Shown here piece after piece: positions 7,004 to 15,216 of a stretch of 26,300 nucleotides of DNA. The DNA is from Lichenicoccus sp964246745 (GTDB taxonomy: Bacteria > Pseudomonadota > Alphaproteobacteria > Acetobacterales > Acetobacteraceae): NCBI GenBank assembly GCA_964246745.1, contig CAXTRK010000042.1, forward strand, positions 1 to 26,300. The letters run 5' to 3'. Made by a program: the position numbers and the translations under genes. Below the pieces are notes generated by a model. That model ran no database searches. It was not told the DNA's origin and was given only the letters and a program-made list of their open reading frames with translations. Numbering within the stretch: the first letter of the stretch is position 1; each line of letters begins with the position of its first letter.

Positions 7004-8934
7004 TGCCCGCCATTACCCTGCCCGACGGATCCATCCGCCGCTATGAGGGGCCGGTCACGGGCACGGAGATCGCCGCCTCGATCGGCCCCGGTCTGGCGCG
7101 CGCGGCCCTCGCGATGGAGCTGGACGGCGTGCTTGTCGACCTGTCGCTCAGCATCGAGCGGGACAGCCGGGTCGTCTTCGTCACGCGCAAGGACGCGCGC
7201 GCCCTGGAGCTGATACGCCACGACGCCGCCCACGTGCTGGCCGAGGCGGTGCAGTCGCTCTATCCCGGCACCCAGGTCACCATCGGGCCCGCCATCGAGC
7301 ACGGCTTCTACTACGATTTCGCCCGCAACGAGCCGTTCACGCCGGAAGACTTCCCGGCGATCGAGTCGCGCATGCGCGAGATCGTGGCGGCGGCGGCGCC
7401 GTTCACCCGCGAGGTCTGGCCGCGCGACGAGGCGATCGCCTTCTTCGAGGCGCGCGGGGAGCGTTTCAAGGCCGAGCTGATCCGCGACCTGCCCGAAGCC
7501 GAGCCGATCTCGGTGTATCGTCAGGGCAGGTGGCTTGATCTCTGCCGCGGCCCGCATATGCGCGCCACTTCCGACGTCGGCGGCGCCTTCAAGCTGATGA
7601 AGGTAGCCGGCGCCTACTGGCGCGGCGATCATCGCAATCCGATGCTGACCCGGATCTATGGCACCGCCTGGCGCGACGCAGGCGAGCTGGACGCGCACCT
7701 GCACCAGCTAGAGGAAGCCGAGCGGCGCGACCATCGACGCATCGGCCGGGAGATGGACCTGTTCCATATCCAGGAGGAAGCCACCGGCTCGGTGTTCTGG
7801 CACCCGAAGGGCTGGCGCCTCTACACCGTGCTGCAAGATTACATGCGCCGGGCGCAGACACGCGGCGGCTATGACGAGGTGCGCACCCCGCAGCTCGTCG
7901 ACCTGTCGCTCTGGAAAGCCTCCGGCCACTGGGAGAACTACCGCGAGCACATGTTCATCGCGACGATCGCCGACGAGGAGAAAAGCCTGGCGCTGAAGCC
8001 GATGAACTGCCCATGCCATGTGCAGATCTTCCGTCACGGCCTGCGCTCGTATCGCGAGCTGCCTTGGCGGATGGCGGAGTTCGGCGCCTGTCATCGCTAC
8101 GAGCCGTCCGGCGCCCTGCACGGCATCATGCGCGTGCGCGCCTTCACCCAGGATGACGCGCATATCTTCTGCACCGAGGAGCAGGTCGCCGCCGAGACCG
8201 CCCGCTTCGTCGCCATGCTGGCCGAAACCTATCGCGATCTCGGCTTCCCCGAGTTCCGGGTGAAGTTCGCGGACCGTCCCAGCCCGCGCGCCGGCGACGA
8301 CGCCACCTGGGACAAGGCGGAGGCGGCACTCATCGAGGCCTGCCGGCTCGCTGGTGTGTCCTACGAGATCAATCCGGGCGAGGGCGCCTTTTACGGACCG
8401 AAACTCGAATTCGTGCTGCGCGACGCCATCGGCCGCGACTGGCAGTGCGGCACGCTCCAGGTGGACTATGTGCTGCCCGAGCGTCTCGATGCCAGCTATG
8501 TCGGCGAGGACAGTGCGCGGCATCGTCCGGTGATGCTACATCGTGCGATCCTCGGATCGTTCGAGCGTTTTCTCGGCATCCTGATTGAGCAGTATGCCGG
8601 CCGCTTCCCGCTCTGGCTGGCGCCGGTGCAGGTGGTGGTGGCCTCGATCGTGAGCGACGCCGAGCCGTATGCGCTGGGCGTCGCCCAGGCGCTACGCGAC
8701 GCCGGCTTGATCGCGCACGCGGATACGCGCAACGAAAAGATCAACGCCAAAATCCGCGAGCACAGCCTGGCCCGTGTTCCCGCGATCCTGGTCGTCGGCC
8801 GCAAGGAAGCGGAGTCGGGCAGTGTCGCCATGCGCCGTCTGGGCGGGGCGGCGCAGGAGGTCATGACGCTGGATGCGGCGGTGGCGAACCTTGCGCTGGA
8901 GGCGATGCCACCCGATCTCAGACGTGCCGCCTGA
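7003..8934 (+). CDS. thrS: Threonyl-tRNA synthetase
   Basis: Class II aminoacyl-tRNA synthetase charging tRNA-Thr. The 643-residue protein is full length: TGS domain (1-62), the editing domain with its HxxxH pair (H73, H77) and the distal C181/H185 (CRGPH), the catalytic core with zinc ligands C336 (MNCPCH), H387 (QDDAHIF) and H513 (MLHRAILGSFERF), and the C-terminal anticodon-binding domain (about 540-640). The ribosome-binding site AAGGAG lies 9 bases before the ATG, which overlaps the previous stop as TGATG. infC follows after 157 bp with its own promoter candidate, the common thrS-infC order. Confidence 0.98.
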   Translation: MPAITLPDGSIRRYEGPVTGTEIAASIGPGLARAALAMELDGVLVDLSLSIERDSRVVFVTRKDARALELIRHDAAHVLAEAVQSLYPGTQVTIGPAIEHGFYYDFARNEPFTPEDFPAIESRMREIVAAAAPFTREVWPRDEAIAFFEARGERFKAELIRDLPEAEPISVYRQGRWLDLCRGPHMRATSDVGGAFKLMKVAGAYWRGDHRNPMLTRIYGTAWRDAGELDAHLHQLEEAERRDHRRIGREMDLFHIQEEATGSVFWHPKGWRLYTVLQDYMRRAQTRGGYDEVRTPQLVDLSLWKASGHWENYREHMFIATIADEEKSLALKPMNCPCHVQIFRHGLRSYRELPWRMAEFGACHRYEPSGALHGIMRVRAFTQDDAHIFCTEEQVAAETARFVAMLAETYRDLGFPEFRVKFADRPSPRAGDDATWDKAEAALIEACRLAGVSYEINPGEGAFYGPKLEFVLRDAIGRDWQCGTLQVDYVLPERLDASYVGEDSARHRPVMLHRAILGSFERFLGILIEQYAGRFPLWLAPVQVVVASIVSDAEPYALGVAQALRDAGLIAHADTRNEKINAKIREHSLARVPAILVVGRKEAESGSVAMRRLGGAAQEVMTLDAAVANLALEAMPPDLRRAA

Positions 8935-8999
8935 AGCAGATCGACCCACGCCCGCATGGCAGTCACGTGCATGATCAAGCCGGATTGCGCATCAGCCTC

Positions 9000-9027
9000 T
9001 GGATCTTGCGCGCACCCAGCGTATAAC
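9000..9027 (+). promoter_or_regulatory. Candidate sigma70 promoter of infC
   Basis: TATAAC (9022-9027, 5 of 6 consensus) is preceded by TGGATC (9000-9005) at a 16-base spacing, giving a predicted start near 9034 and a leader of about 58 bases before the infC start. The -35 match is poor, so this is a moderate candidate only. The rest of the thrS-infC gap shows nothing else I can name. Confidence 0.4.
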
Positions 9028-9091
9028 GGACGATTAATCATCCCTTTACCAGCGTGCGCCACTATTCCGTAACAGACACAGGAGAAGAGCT

Positions 9092-9628
9092 ATAGCCAGA
9101 CCCCCGATGCCCGCGCCGCCGACCCGCGAGGGGCCACGCGTGAACGATGAGATACGAGTGCCGCAGGTCCGCCTTATCGACGAGGAAGGCGAGATGCAGG
9201 GCGTGATGACCACCCGTGAGGCGATGGGCCGCGCGTTTTCCGTGGGCCTTGATCTGCTCGAGATCAGCCCGAACGCGGAGCCGCCGGTGGTCAAGATCCT
9301 CGACTACGGCAAATTCAAGTACGAGCAGCAGAAAAAGAAGAACGAGGCCCGCAAGAAGCAGAAGGTCATCGAGATCAAGGAGGTCAAGGTCCGGCCGAAC
9401 ATCGATGAGAATGATTACCAGGTGAAGTTGCGGGCAATGCGCTCCTTCATTGAGGAGGGCGACAAGGTCAAGGTGACGCTGCGTTTCCGTGGCCGCGAAA
9501 TGGCGCACCAGGATCTCGGCGTGAAGGTGCTCGAACGCATTCGTGGCGACATGGACGAGCGGATCAAGGTCGAGCAGATGCCGCGTATGGAAAACCGTCA
9601 GATGATCATGGTGTTGTCGCCGCGCTGA
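9092..9628 (+). CDS. infC: Translation initiation factor IF-3, ATA start
   Basis: IF-3 binds the 30S subunit, prevents premature 50S joining and checks the start codon. The 178-residue protein has the IF-3 N-domain (RVNDEIRVPQVRLID and LDLLEISPNAEPPVVKILDYGKFKYE), a lysine-rich linker helix, and the C-domain (VKVRPNIDENDYQVK, VKVTLRFRGREMAH). The start is chosen as ATA at 9092. AGGAG at 9080-9084 is 7 bases before it, whereas the first in-frame ATG (9107) is 22 bases from that site. Known infC genes use rare non-AUG starts such as AUU so that IF-3 represses its own translation, and ATA would serve the same control. nudK follows after 26 bp. Confidence 0.93.
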   Translation: MARPPMPAPPTREGPRVNDEIRVPQVRLIDEEGEMQGVMTTREAMGRAFSVGLDLLEISPNAEPPVVKILDYGKFKYEQQKKKNEARKKQKVIEIKEVKVRPNIDENDYQVKLRAMRSFIEEGDKVKVTLRFRGREMAHQDLGVKVLERIRGDMDERIKVEQMPRMENRQMIMVLSPR

Positions 9629-9654
9629 CCGCGAAGCCATTTGGGAGCGCTGCC

Positions 9655-10242
9655 ATGACCGGGAGCCTTGACGAACGCGTCCGCGTCCAGCGGGTGCGGA
9701 CACTCTCCGATCAGCATGGCACCCTGCGCAGCACCGATCTCGACTACCGACGCGGCGACGGATCGTGGCAGCCGCAGACGCGCGAGACCTACGATCGCGG
9801 CAACGGCGCTGTCATCCTGCCGTTTGATCCTGTCCGAGGCACGGTGCTGCTGGTGCGGCAATTCCGCTATCCCGCCTATGCCAACGGCCACAGGCAGCCC
9901 TTGATCGAGGCCATCGCGGGAGTGCTCGAGGAGCAGGACCCCGCCAGCGCGATCATAAAGGAGGCCAAGGAGGAGGCCGGTTTAATTGTCAGCGCGCCGC
10001 AGCATGTCTTTGACGCGTTCATGAGCCCCGGCGCGATGACTGAAAAGCTGAGCTTTTTTATTTCGCCCTATAGCTTGGCTGATCGGACGCACGCGGGCGG
10101 CGGCCTTGCTCATGAGGGCGAGGATATCGAGGTGCTTGAACCCGCCTTTGATGATGCGCTGGCAATGACCCGAGACGGCCGCATCGTCGACGCCAAGACC
10201 ATCCTGCTGCTCCAGCATGTCCGTCTGGCCGGACTTCTGTAG
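9655..10242 (+). CDS. nudK: NudK-type Nudix hydrolase (GDP-mannose pyrophosphatase family)
   Basis: A 195-residue Nudix hydrolase. The Nudix box at 89-110 reads GVLEEQDPASAI then IKEAKEEAGL. It is one residue shorter than the general consensus between the first acidic position and the KE pair, the same spacing as in E. coli NudK. The following SPGAMTEKLSFFI, AGGG and EDIEVLE segments also match NudK as I recall it, so hydrolysis of GDP-mannose or a related NDP-sugar/ADP-ribose is the likely activity. The Nudix glutamates E103, E106 and E107 are intact. The start ATG has GGGAG 7 bases upstream. It may be co-transcribed with infC. The exact substrate is an inference. Confidence 0.8.
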   Translation: MTGSLDERVRVQRVRTLSDQHGTLRSTDLDYRRGDGSWQPQTRETYDRGNGAVILPFDPVRGTVLLVRQFRYPAYANGHRQPLIEAIAGVLEEQDPASAIIKEAKEEAGLIVSAPQHVFDAFMSPGAMTEKLSFFISPYSLADRTHAGGGLAHEGEDIEVLEPAFDDALAMTRDGRIVDAKTILLLQHVRLAGLL

Positions 10243-10303
10243 GCAGCGATGTCTACTTGTACCATGAGCGTCGCCCGCGCTCCGCGTCATCCTTGCGCGC
10301 CGC

Positions 10304-10322
10304 CAGCACAAATGCTGTGCTG
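10304..10322. promoter_or_regulatory. 19-bp palindrome upstream of the sugar importer
   Basis: CAGCACA and TGTGCTG form perfect 7-base arms around AATGC, 41 bases before the binding-protein start. TTGCGC just upstream of the palindrome could be a -35 box with the palindrome over the spacer and -10. Position and symmetry suggest a repressor operator (LacI/GntR-type) for the importer operon. No regulator gene lies in the window next to it. Confidence 0.5.
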
Positions 10323-10363
10323 ATCCTAATGCGGACGAACGATCCGCGCGGGGGAGGATGATC

Positions 10364-11344
10364 ATGGAAAGACGCACGGTTCTGGCCGGTCTGGGTGGCG
10401 CGTTCGCAAGCATGATGGTGGCGCCCATCGCGCGCGCCGCGGGCAAGCGTTTCACCATCGCTCTCGTGCCGGGCATCACCACGGATGCATTCTACATCAC
10501 CATGCATCGCGGCGCGTCAGCGGCGGCCAAGGCGCTGGGAGTCCGCCTCGTCTTCCAGGGACCGGCCGCCTTCAACCCGGTATCGCAGGTGCCGGTGCTT
10601 GACGCCGTCGTCGCGCGTCATCCGGACGCGCTGCTGATCGCGCCGACCGACAAGACACAGCTCATCCAGCCGCTGCTGAACGCTTCAAACGCCGGGATTC
10701 CGGTGATCACCGTCGACACCTATATCGGCGACGGCCATTACCAGACCGGCAGCGGCAACGCCGATTTCCCGCTCTCCTATATCGCGTCCGACAACACGCT
10801 TGGCGGCGCCATCGCCGCCCGCGCGCTGGCTCAGGCCATCGGCGGCAAGGGGAAAGTCTATGTCGCCAACATCGAGCCTGGGGTGTCGACGACCGACGAG
10901 CGCGAAGCGGGCTTTCGGCAGGAAATGGCCAAGCATCCCGGCATTGCCGTGCTGCCGACGCAATACTGCAACGATGACGCGAACAAGGCGGCCTCGGAGG
11001 CGCAATCCGTCCTGGCCCGCGAGCCGGACCTGGCCGGCATCTTTGGCGCCAACGTCATCGCCGGAGTGGGCGTCGGCACCGGTGTCCGACAGAGCGGCAA
11101 GTCCGGCAAGGTCAAGGTGGTCATCTTCGATGCGCCGCAATCGGTGGTCGGCGATCTGAAGAGCGGCCTCATCGACATCGCGATCGCCCAGCACCCGGCG
11201 GAGATTGGCTGGTTCGGCGTCGCCAGCGCCTACGCCCACCTGACCGGCGAGGCGATCCCGGCGATGATCCCGACGGGCTTTACCGTGATCAATCGCAACA
11301 ACGTCGACGATCCGACGATCAAGCCGTTCATCTACTCGGCATGA
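10364..11344 (+). CDS. CUT2-type sugar ABC transporter, periplasmic binding protein
   Basis: A 326-residue type I (ribose/galactose-like) periplasmic binding protein. It has an export signal with ERRTVLAG followed by a hydrophobic stretch to about residue 25, which fits a Tat-type leader (RR-x-x-L). Mature motifs include the ligand-binding-fold repeats IALVPGITTDAF, VVARHPDALLIAPTD, GIPVITVDT, SDNTLGG and KVVIFDAPQSVVGDLKSG. The ATG at 10364 is preferred to the ATG two codons upstream because GGGGAGG (10351-10357) directly abuts the upstream one but lies 6 bases from this one. It is first in a three-gene operon, overlapping the permease by ATGA. The ligand is unknown; a pentose, hexose or polyol is likely from the family. 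Confidence 0.85.
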   Translation: MERRTVLAGLGGAFASMMVAPIARAAGKRFTIALVPGITTDAFYITMHRGASAAAKALGVRLVFQGPAAFNPVSQVPVLDAVVARHPDALLIAPTDKTQLIQPLLNASNAGIPVITVDTYIGDGHYQTGSGNADFPLSYIASDNTLGGAIAARALAQAIGGKGKVYVANIEPGVSTTDEREAGFRQEMAKHPGIAVLPTQYCNDDANKAASEAQSVLAREPDLAGIFGANVIAGVGVGTGVRQSGKSGKVKVVIFDAPQSVVGDLKSGLIDIAIAQHPAEIGWFGVASAYAHLTGEAIPAMIPTGFTVINRNNVDDPTIKPFIYSA

Positions 11345-12378
11345 GCGTGGCTGGAGCGTCGGCGGCAGTCGGCGAGGGCGGCCGTAGAGCCAACATCCTG
11401 GCGGTGATTGCCTCGTTTCGCGCCTGGTTGTTCCTGGTCGTGCTGGTGGTCGTCTTCGAAATCTGGTCGCGCATCGCCTATGGCGCGAGCTTTATCGGCA
11501 GCGGCGCCAACCTTCGTTCGATCGCGGTATTCGCGACTGCGCCCGTGCTGCTCGCGCTCGGGCAGACGCTGGTGATCATTTCAGGCGGCATCGATCTCTC
11601 CGTCGGGTTCACGATGGGTCTCGCGTCGGTGATCGCCGCACTAGTGGCCAATGCCGCGAGCCCATCGCTTGGCACTGCGGGCGGCCTTGTCGCCGCGATC
11701 CTTGCCGCGGTCGCCGTTTCGCTGGTCCCAGGATGGATCAACGGGCAACTGGTCGCCCGACTGCGCGTGCCGCCGTTCATCGGCACGCTCGGCATGTACG
11801 GGGTCGCGCGCGGAGCCGCCTATCTGATCGCCAACGGCACCACGGTTCCGGCGGCCAATCCGTGGCTGACCGCCCTGGGCAACGGACGCGTCCTCACGAT
11901 TCCCATTGTCGTGCTGGTGGCACTCGCGATCGTGCTGGTGGTGCACTACCTGCTCTCGGAGACGTTGTTCGGCCAATACACCTACGCGCTTGGTGGCAAC
12001 CGGCAGGCGAGCCTGCGCGCTGGAATCGACGTGCGGCGGCTGACCACCCGGCTCTATATGCTGTCGGCGGTCACCAGCGGCATTGGCGGCGTGCTCTACA
12101 CCGGACGCTTCGCCGCTGGCGCACCACAGGCGGGCGAACCGCTGCTGCTCGACAGCATCGCCGCCGTGGTGATCGGCGGCGCCAGCCTGTTCGGCGGATC
12201 GGGCACGGTGGTCGGCACGGTGATCGGCGCGCTGATCATCGCGGTGATCCAGTATGGGCTGGTCTTCCTCGACGTCGAGCCGTTCTGGCAATTCATCGCG
12301 GTGGGCCTAGTGATCATCATCTCGGTGCTGGTCGATCAGAGCCAGAGGCGCTTCGGCGGCGGCGGCAATAATGAGTGA
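11341..12378 (+). CDS. CUT2-type sugar ABC transporter, permease
   Basis: A 345-residue inner-membrane permease of the RbsC/FrcC family. Many hydrophobic segments are visible (about 22-45, 60-80, 88-110, 115-133, 180-202, 235-255, 270-325). The family motif LVIISGGIDLSVGF (about 79-92) is present, and the GGNRQASLRAGIDVRRL segment is the cytoplasmic loop that contacts the ATPase. It overlaps the binding protein by 4 bases and the ATPase gene by 8, so the three products are probably made in step. Confidence 0.9.
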   Translation: MSVAGASAAVGEGGRRANILAVIASFRAWLFLVVLVVVFEIWSRIAYGASFIGSGANLRSIAVFATAPVLLALGQTLVIISGGIDLSVGFTMGLASVIAALVANAASPSLGTAGGLVAAILAAVAVSLVPGWINGQLVARLRVPPFIGTLGMYGVARGAAYLIANGTTVPAANPWLTALGNGRVLTIPIVVLVALAIVLVVHYLLSETLFGQYTYALGGNRQASLRAGIDVRRLTTRLYMLSAVTSGIGGVLYTGRFAAGAPQAGEPLLLDSIAAVVIGGASLFGGSGTVVGTVIGALIIAVIQYGLVFLDVEPFWQFIAVGLVIIISVLVDQSQRRFGGGGNNE

Positions 12379-13126
12379 GGGCGAAGCACTTCTCGAGACG
12401 CGCGGTATCGGCAAACGCTTCGGCGGCGTGCACGCGCTCGAGGGTGTCGACTTCGCGTTGTATCCGGGTGAGGTCGTGGCGCTCGCCGGCGACAACGGCG
12501 CCGGCAAGTCGACATTGACGAAAATCCTGTCCGGCGTGTTCCCGCCGAGCGCCGGCGAACTCCGCTTCCAGGGCGCGCGCGTCTTGTTCGACGGACCGGA
12601 GGCGGCACGCAGGTCGGGAATTGAGACGATCTACCAGGATCTGGCGCTCGCGGACAATCTCGATATCGGCGCCAACGTGTTTCTCGGCCGAGAGCTGATG
12701 ACGCGTTTCCTGTTCCTGCCCCGGCTCGATCGCAAGCGCATGCGCGAGGAGGCGGCCCGTGCACTTGCAGTGCTCGACGTGCATCTCGACCGTCTGGAAC
12801 GTCCGGTGAGCACCTTGTCGGGCGGCCAGCGACAGGCGGTGGCGATCGGGCGCGCGATCTATTGGGATGCGCGCGTCATCATCATGGACGAGCCGACGGC
12901 GGCGCTCGGTGTTCCGGAACAGCGCAAGGTGATGGAGCTGATACGCGGGCTGCGCGACAAGGGCCTCGGCGTGATCTTCATCTCGCACAATCTCGCCGAC
13001 ATGTTCGCGGTGTCGGACCGGATCGTGGTGCTGCGCCGCGGCCGGCTTGTCGGCGAGCGGCGCGCGAGCGGCACTGAGCCGGAGGAGATCGTACGTTTGA
13101 TGGTCGGCCGCGACGCGCCGCTCTGA
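12371..13126 (+). CDS. CUT2-type sugar ABC transporter, single-domain ATPase
   Basis: A 251-residue ABC ATPase powering the importer. It contains Walker A GDNGAGKST (40-48), Q-loop Gln89 (YQD), signature LSGGQ (149-153), Walker B VIIMDE (169-174) and switch His206 (SHN). Most CUT2 ATPases are about 500 residues with two fused domains. This one has a single complete domain, like FrcA of the Sinorhizobium fructose importer, and presumably works as a homodimer. It ends 11 bp from the convergent glyS stop with no clear terminator between. Confidence 0.9.
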   Translation: MSEGEALLETRGIGKRFGGVHALEGVDFALYPGEVVALAGDNGAGKSTLTKILSGVFPPSAGELRFQGARVLFDGPEAARRSGIETIYQDLALADNLDIGANVFLGRELMTRFLFLPRLDRKRMREEAARALAVLDVHLDRLERPVSTLSGGQRQAVAIGRAIYWDARVIIMDEPTAALGVPEQRKVMELIRGLRDKGLGVIFISHNLADMFAVSDRIVVLRRGRLVGERRASGTEPEEIVRLMVGRDAPL

Positions 13127-13137
13127 ACGAGCGTCAA

Positions 13138-15213
13138 TCATCCCTCGATCAAGGTGAAGTCGGCGATCCGTCCGAGAGTGGTTCTGACCTCCGCCAGCAG
13201 GCGCAGGCGATTTCGACGGGTGACGGGATCTTCGGTGTTGACCGTCACGGCGTCGAAGAAGCGATCAAGCGGCAGGCGCAGGCCAGCCATTGCCGTCATC
13301 GCGGCGTCGAATTGCTCCGCGGCGATCGCGTGGTCGATCTCGGGGTTTGCAGACGACAGAGCCTGGGCCAGCGCTTTCTCCTCCGCTTGCGCATAGAGCG
13401 CTGGATCGGGCGCAAGATCGTGCGGACCGTCCTTGCTCTCCTCGATGCGCAGAATGTTGGCGGCACGCTTGCCGGCGGCGAGCAGGTCGCTGCCCTCCTG
13501 GGTGCCAAGCCGGGCGGCGAGCGCGTCGGTGCGGGCGAGCAACCGGGTGAGGTCGCCGTCCGCGCCGACCGCGAGCGCGGCCGCCAACACGTCATGGCGC
13601 GCCCCTTCGGCGCGGAGCTGCACGCGCAGGCGTTCGGTGATGAAGCCGGGCAGGGTGGCGAGATCCGGCGCCGTGCGCAGCGTCTCGGGCAGAGCCGTTG
13701 CCGCCGCATCGAGCAATCCGAACAGATCAAGCCGCAGCGTGTTGTCGCGTATGATCCGGATCACGCCGAGTGCGGCGCGGCGGAGCGCGTAGGGATCGCC
13801 GGAGCCGCCCGGCTTCTCGCCGGCGGCGAAGAACCCGGCCAGGCTGTCGAGGCGGTCGGCGAGTGCCACCGCGATCGATACCGGTTGGCGCGGCGTCGCA
13901 TCCGAGGCGCCGCGCGGCATGTAGTGCTCGCGGATGGCGCGGGCGACCGCGTCGGGTTCGCCGTCGTGGCGGGCATAGTACTCGCCCATCACGCCTTGCA
14001 GCTCCGGGAACTCGCCGACCATGCCGGTCAGCAGATCGGCCTTGGCGAGCTGCGCCGCGCGCGCCGCCTCGACGGGCTCCGCGCCGAGCAGCGCAGCGAT
14101 GCGGGCCGCAAGCCGCTCGATCCGCCTGGCGCGCGCGCCCTGGCTGCCGAGGGCGGCGTGGAAGGTGACCGCGTCGAGCCCGGTGACCCTGGAAGCCAGG
14201 GAAGCGGCGCGATCCAGGTTCCAGAAGTGCCGGGCGTCCGAGAAGCGTGCCCGCAGCACCCGCTCATTGCCGGCGATGACCAGCGCGCCGCCATCCTCCG
14301 GAATGCTGCCGGCGACGAAGGCGAAGCGGGGCGCGGCCCTGCCATCCAGGGTGCGCAGCGCGAAATAGCGCTGGTTCACGCGCATGCTCACCTGCATGAC
14401 CTCGGCGGGGAGGTCCATGAAAGCGGCATCGATGCGTCCAAGCAGCGGCACCGGCCACTCGACCAGCCCGGCCACTTCCTCGACCAGCCCCTCATCCTCG
14501 ACAAGCTGGAGCGCCGCCGCCCTGCACAGTTCGGCGATGCCCTCCCGTATCAGCGTGGCGCGGTCCCTGGCATCGACCAGCACGTGCGCGGCCCGCAGGC
14601 TCTGCCTCCAGCCGGCGACGCTTGCCACCACGATCCTGCCGGGAGAGAGGAAACGGTGGCCCTCGGTGAGGTTCTCGGCCGCAAGCCCATGCGCCTCGTC
14701 GGTGTCATGGGCAAGGCTGAAGCGCACCGGCCTGCCGTCCAGCACGCACAGGATACGGCGCAACGGCCGTATCCAGGCGAAGCCGCTAGTGCCCCAGCGC
14801 ATCGATTTCGGCCAGGGAAACCGGTGCAGCAAGGCGGGCATCACGGCTTTTACAAGGTCGGCGGCCGCCATCGGATCGCGTCGCTGGTCCAGCACCCAGA
14901 ACCCGCCGCTGGCGCGCAGCTCTGAGCGCGACGCGGCGTGCTTGCGCAGGAAGCCCGCAAGCGCCTGCTCCGGCGCGCCCTCGCGCGGGCCGCGCACTTC
15001 GCTGGCGCTGGCCGCCACGGCGGCATCGAGCACCGCCGATACGGCGATGCGGCGTGGCCCGGAGAAGGGCGTGATCCCGCGTATGGCGAGCGGCGCCAGC
15101 GCCTCGCCCAGCAGCCGGCCCAGCGTTTCGGCGCCAGTCTGCTGCATGCGCGCCGGGATTTCCTCGCTGAACAGCTCGATCAGGAAGTTCGGCGTGGGGT
15201 CGGGGCTCGCCAT
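13138..15213 (-). CDS. glyS: Glycyl-tRNA synthetase beta subunit
   Basis: Beta subunit of the tetrameric bacterial glycyl-tRNA synthetase, supplying tRNA recognition to the catalytic alpha subunit. The 691-residue length is normal. Visible family blocks are FLIELFSEEIPARM (10-23), FSGPRRIAV, FPKSMRW-like PWPKSMRWG, VNQRYFAL, GNERVLRARFSDARHFW, and LADRLDSLAGFFAAGEKPGGSGDPYALRRAALG. The C-terminal part contains the anticodon-binding DALR-like domain ending in LDRFFDAVTVNTEDP and RNRLRLLAEVR. The start is 3 bp after the glyQ stop, so the two subunits are co-expressed. Long open frames on the opposite strand are composition shadows. Confidence 0.97.
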   Translation of the reverse strand: MASPDPTPNFLIELFSEEIPARMQQTGAETLGRLLGEALAPLAIRGITPFSGPRRIAVSAVLDAAVAASASEVRGPREGAPEQALAGFLRKHAASRSELRASGGFWVLDQRRDPMAAADLVKAVMPALLHRFPWPKSMRWGTSGFAWIRPLRRILCVLDGRPVRFSLAHDTDEAHGLAAENLTEGHRFLSPGRIVVASVAGWRQSLRAAHVLVDARDRATLIREGIAELCRAAALQLVEDEGLVEEVAGLVEWPVPLLGRIDAAFMDLPAEVMQVSMRVNQRYFALRTLDGRAAPRFAFVAGSIPEDGGALVIAGNERVLRARFSDARHFWNLDRAASLASRVTGLDAVTFHAALGSQGARARRIERLAARIAALLGAEPVEAARAAQLAKADLLTGMVGEFPELQGVMGEYYARHDGEPDAVARAIREHYMPRGASDATPRQPVSIAVALADRLDSLAGFFAAGEKPGGSGDPYALRRAALGVIRIIRDNTLRLDLFGLLDAAATALPETLRTAPDLATLPGFITERLRVQLRAEGARHDVLAAALAVGADGDLTRLLARTDALAARLGTQEGSDLLAAGKRAANILRIEESKDGPHDLAPDPALYAQAEEKALAQALSSANPEIDHAIAAEQFDAAMTAMAGLRLPLDRFFDAVTVNTEDPVTRRNRLRLLAEVRTTLGRIADFTLIEG

Positions 15214-15216
15214 GCC

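Noticed and set aside
8935..9091. Structured leader or riboswitch before infC
   Set aside because: I looked for strong stems and a terminator/antiterminator pair and found only a weak promoter candidate.
9062..9703. Minus-strand frame with a Leu-rich hydrophobic run (LLLLAGLVLLFLLLVLEFAVV)
   Set aside because: It is the reverse of the Lys/Glu-rich linker codons of infC and not a real membrane protein.
13312..14925. 537-codon open frame on the plus strand across glyS
   Set aside because: It lies wholly antisense to a clear full-length glyS, shows no recognisable domain and is rich in Arg/Gly/Ala, the usual composition shadow in high-GC DNA.
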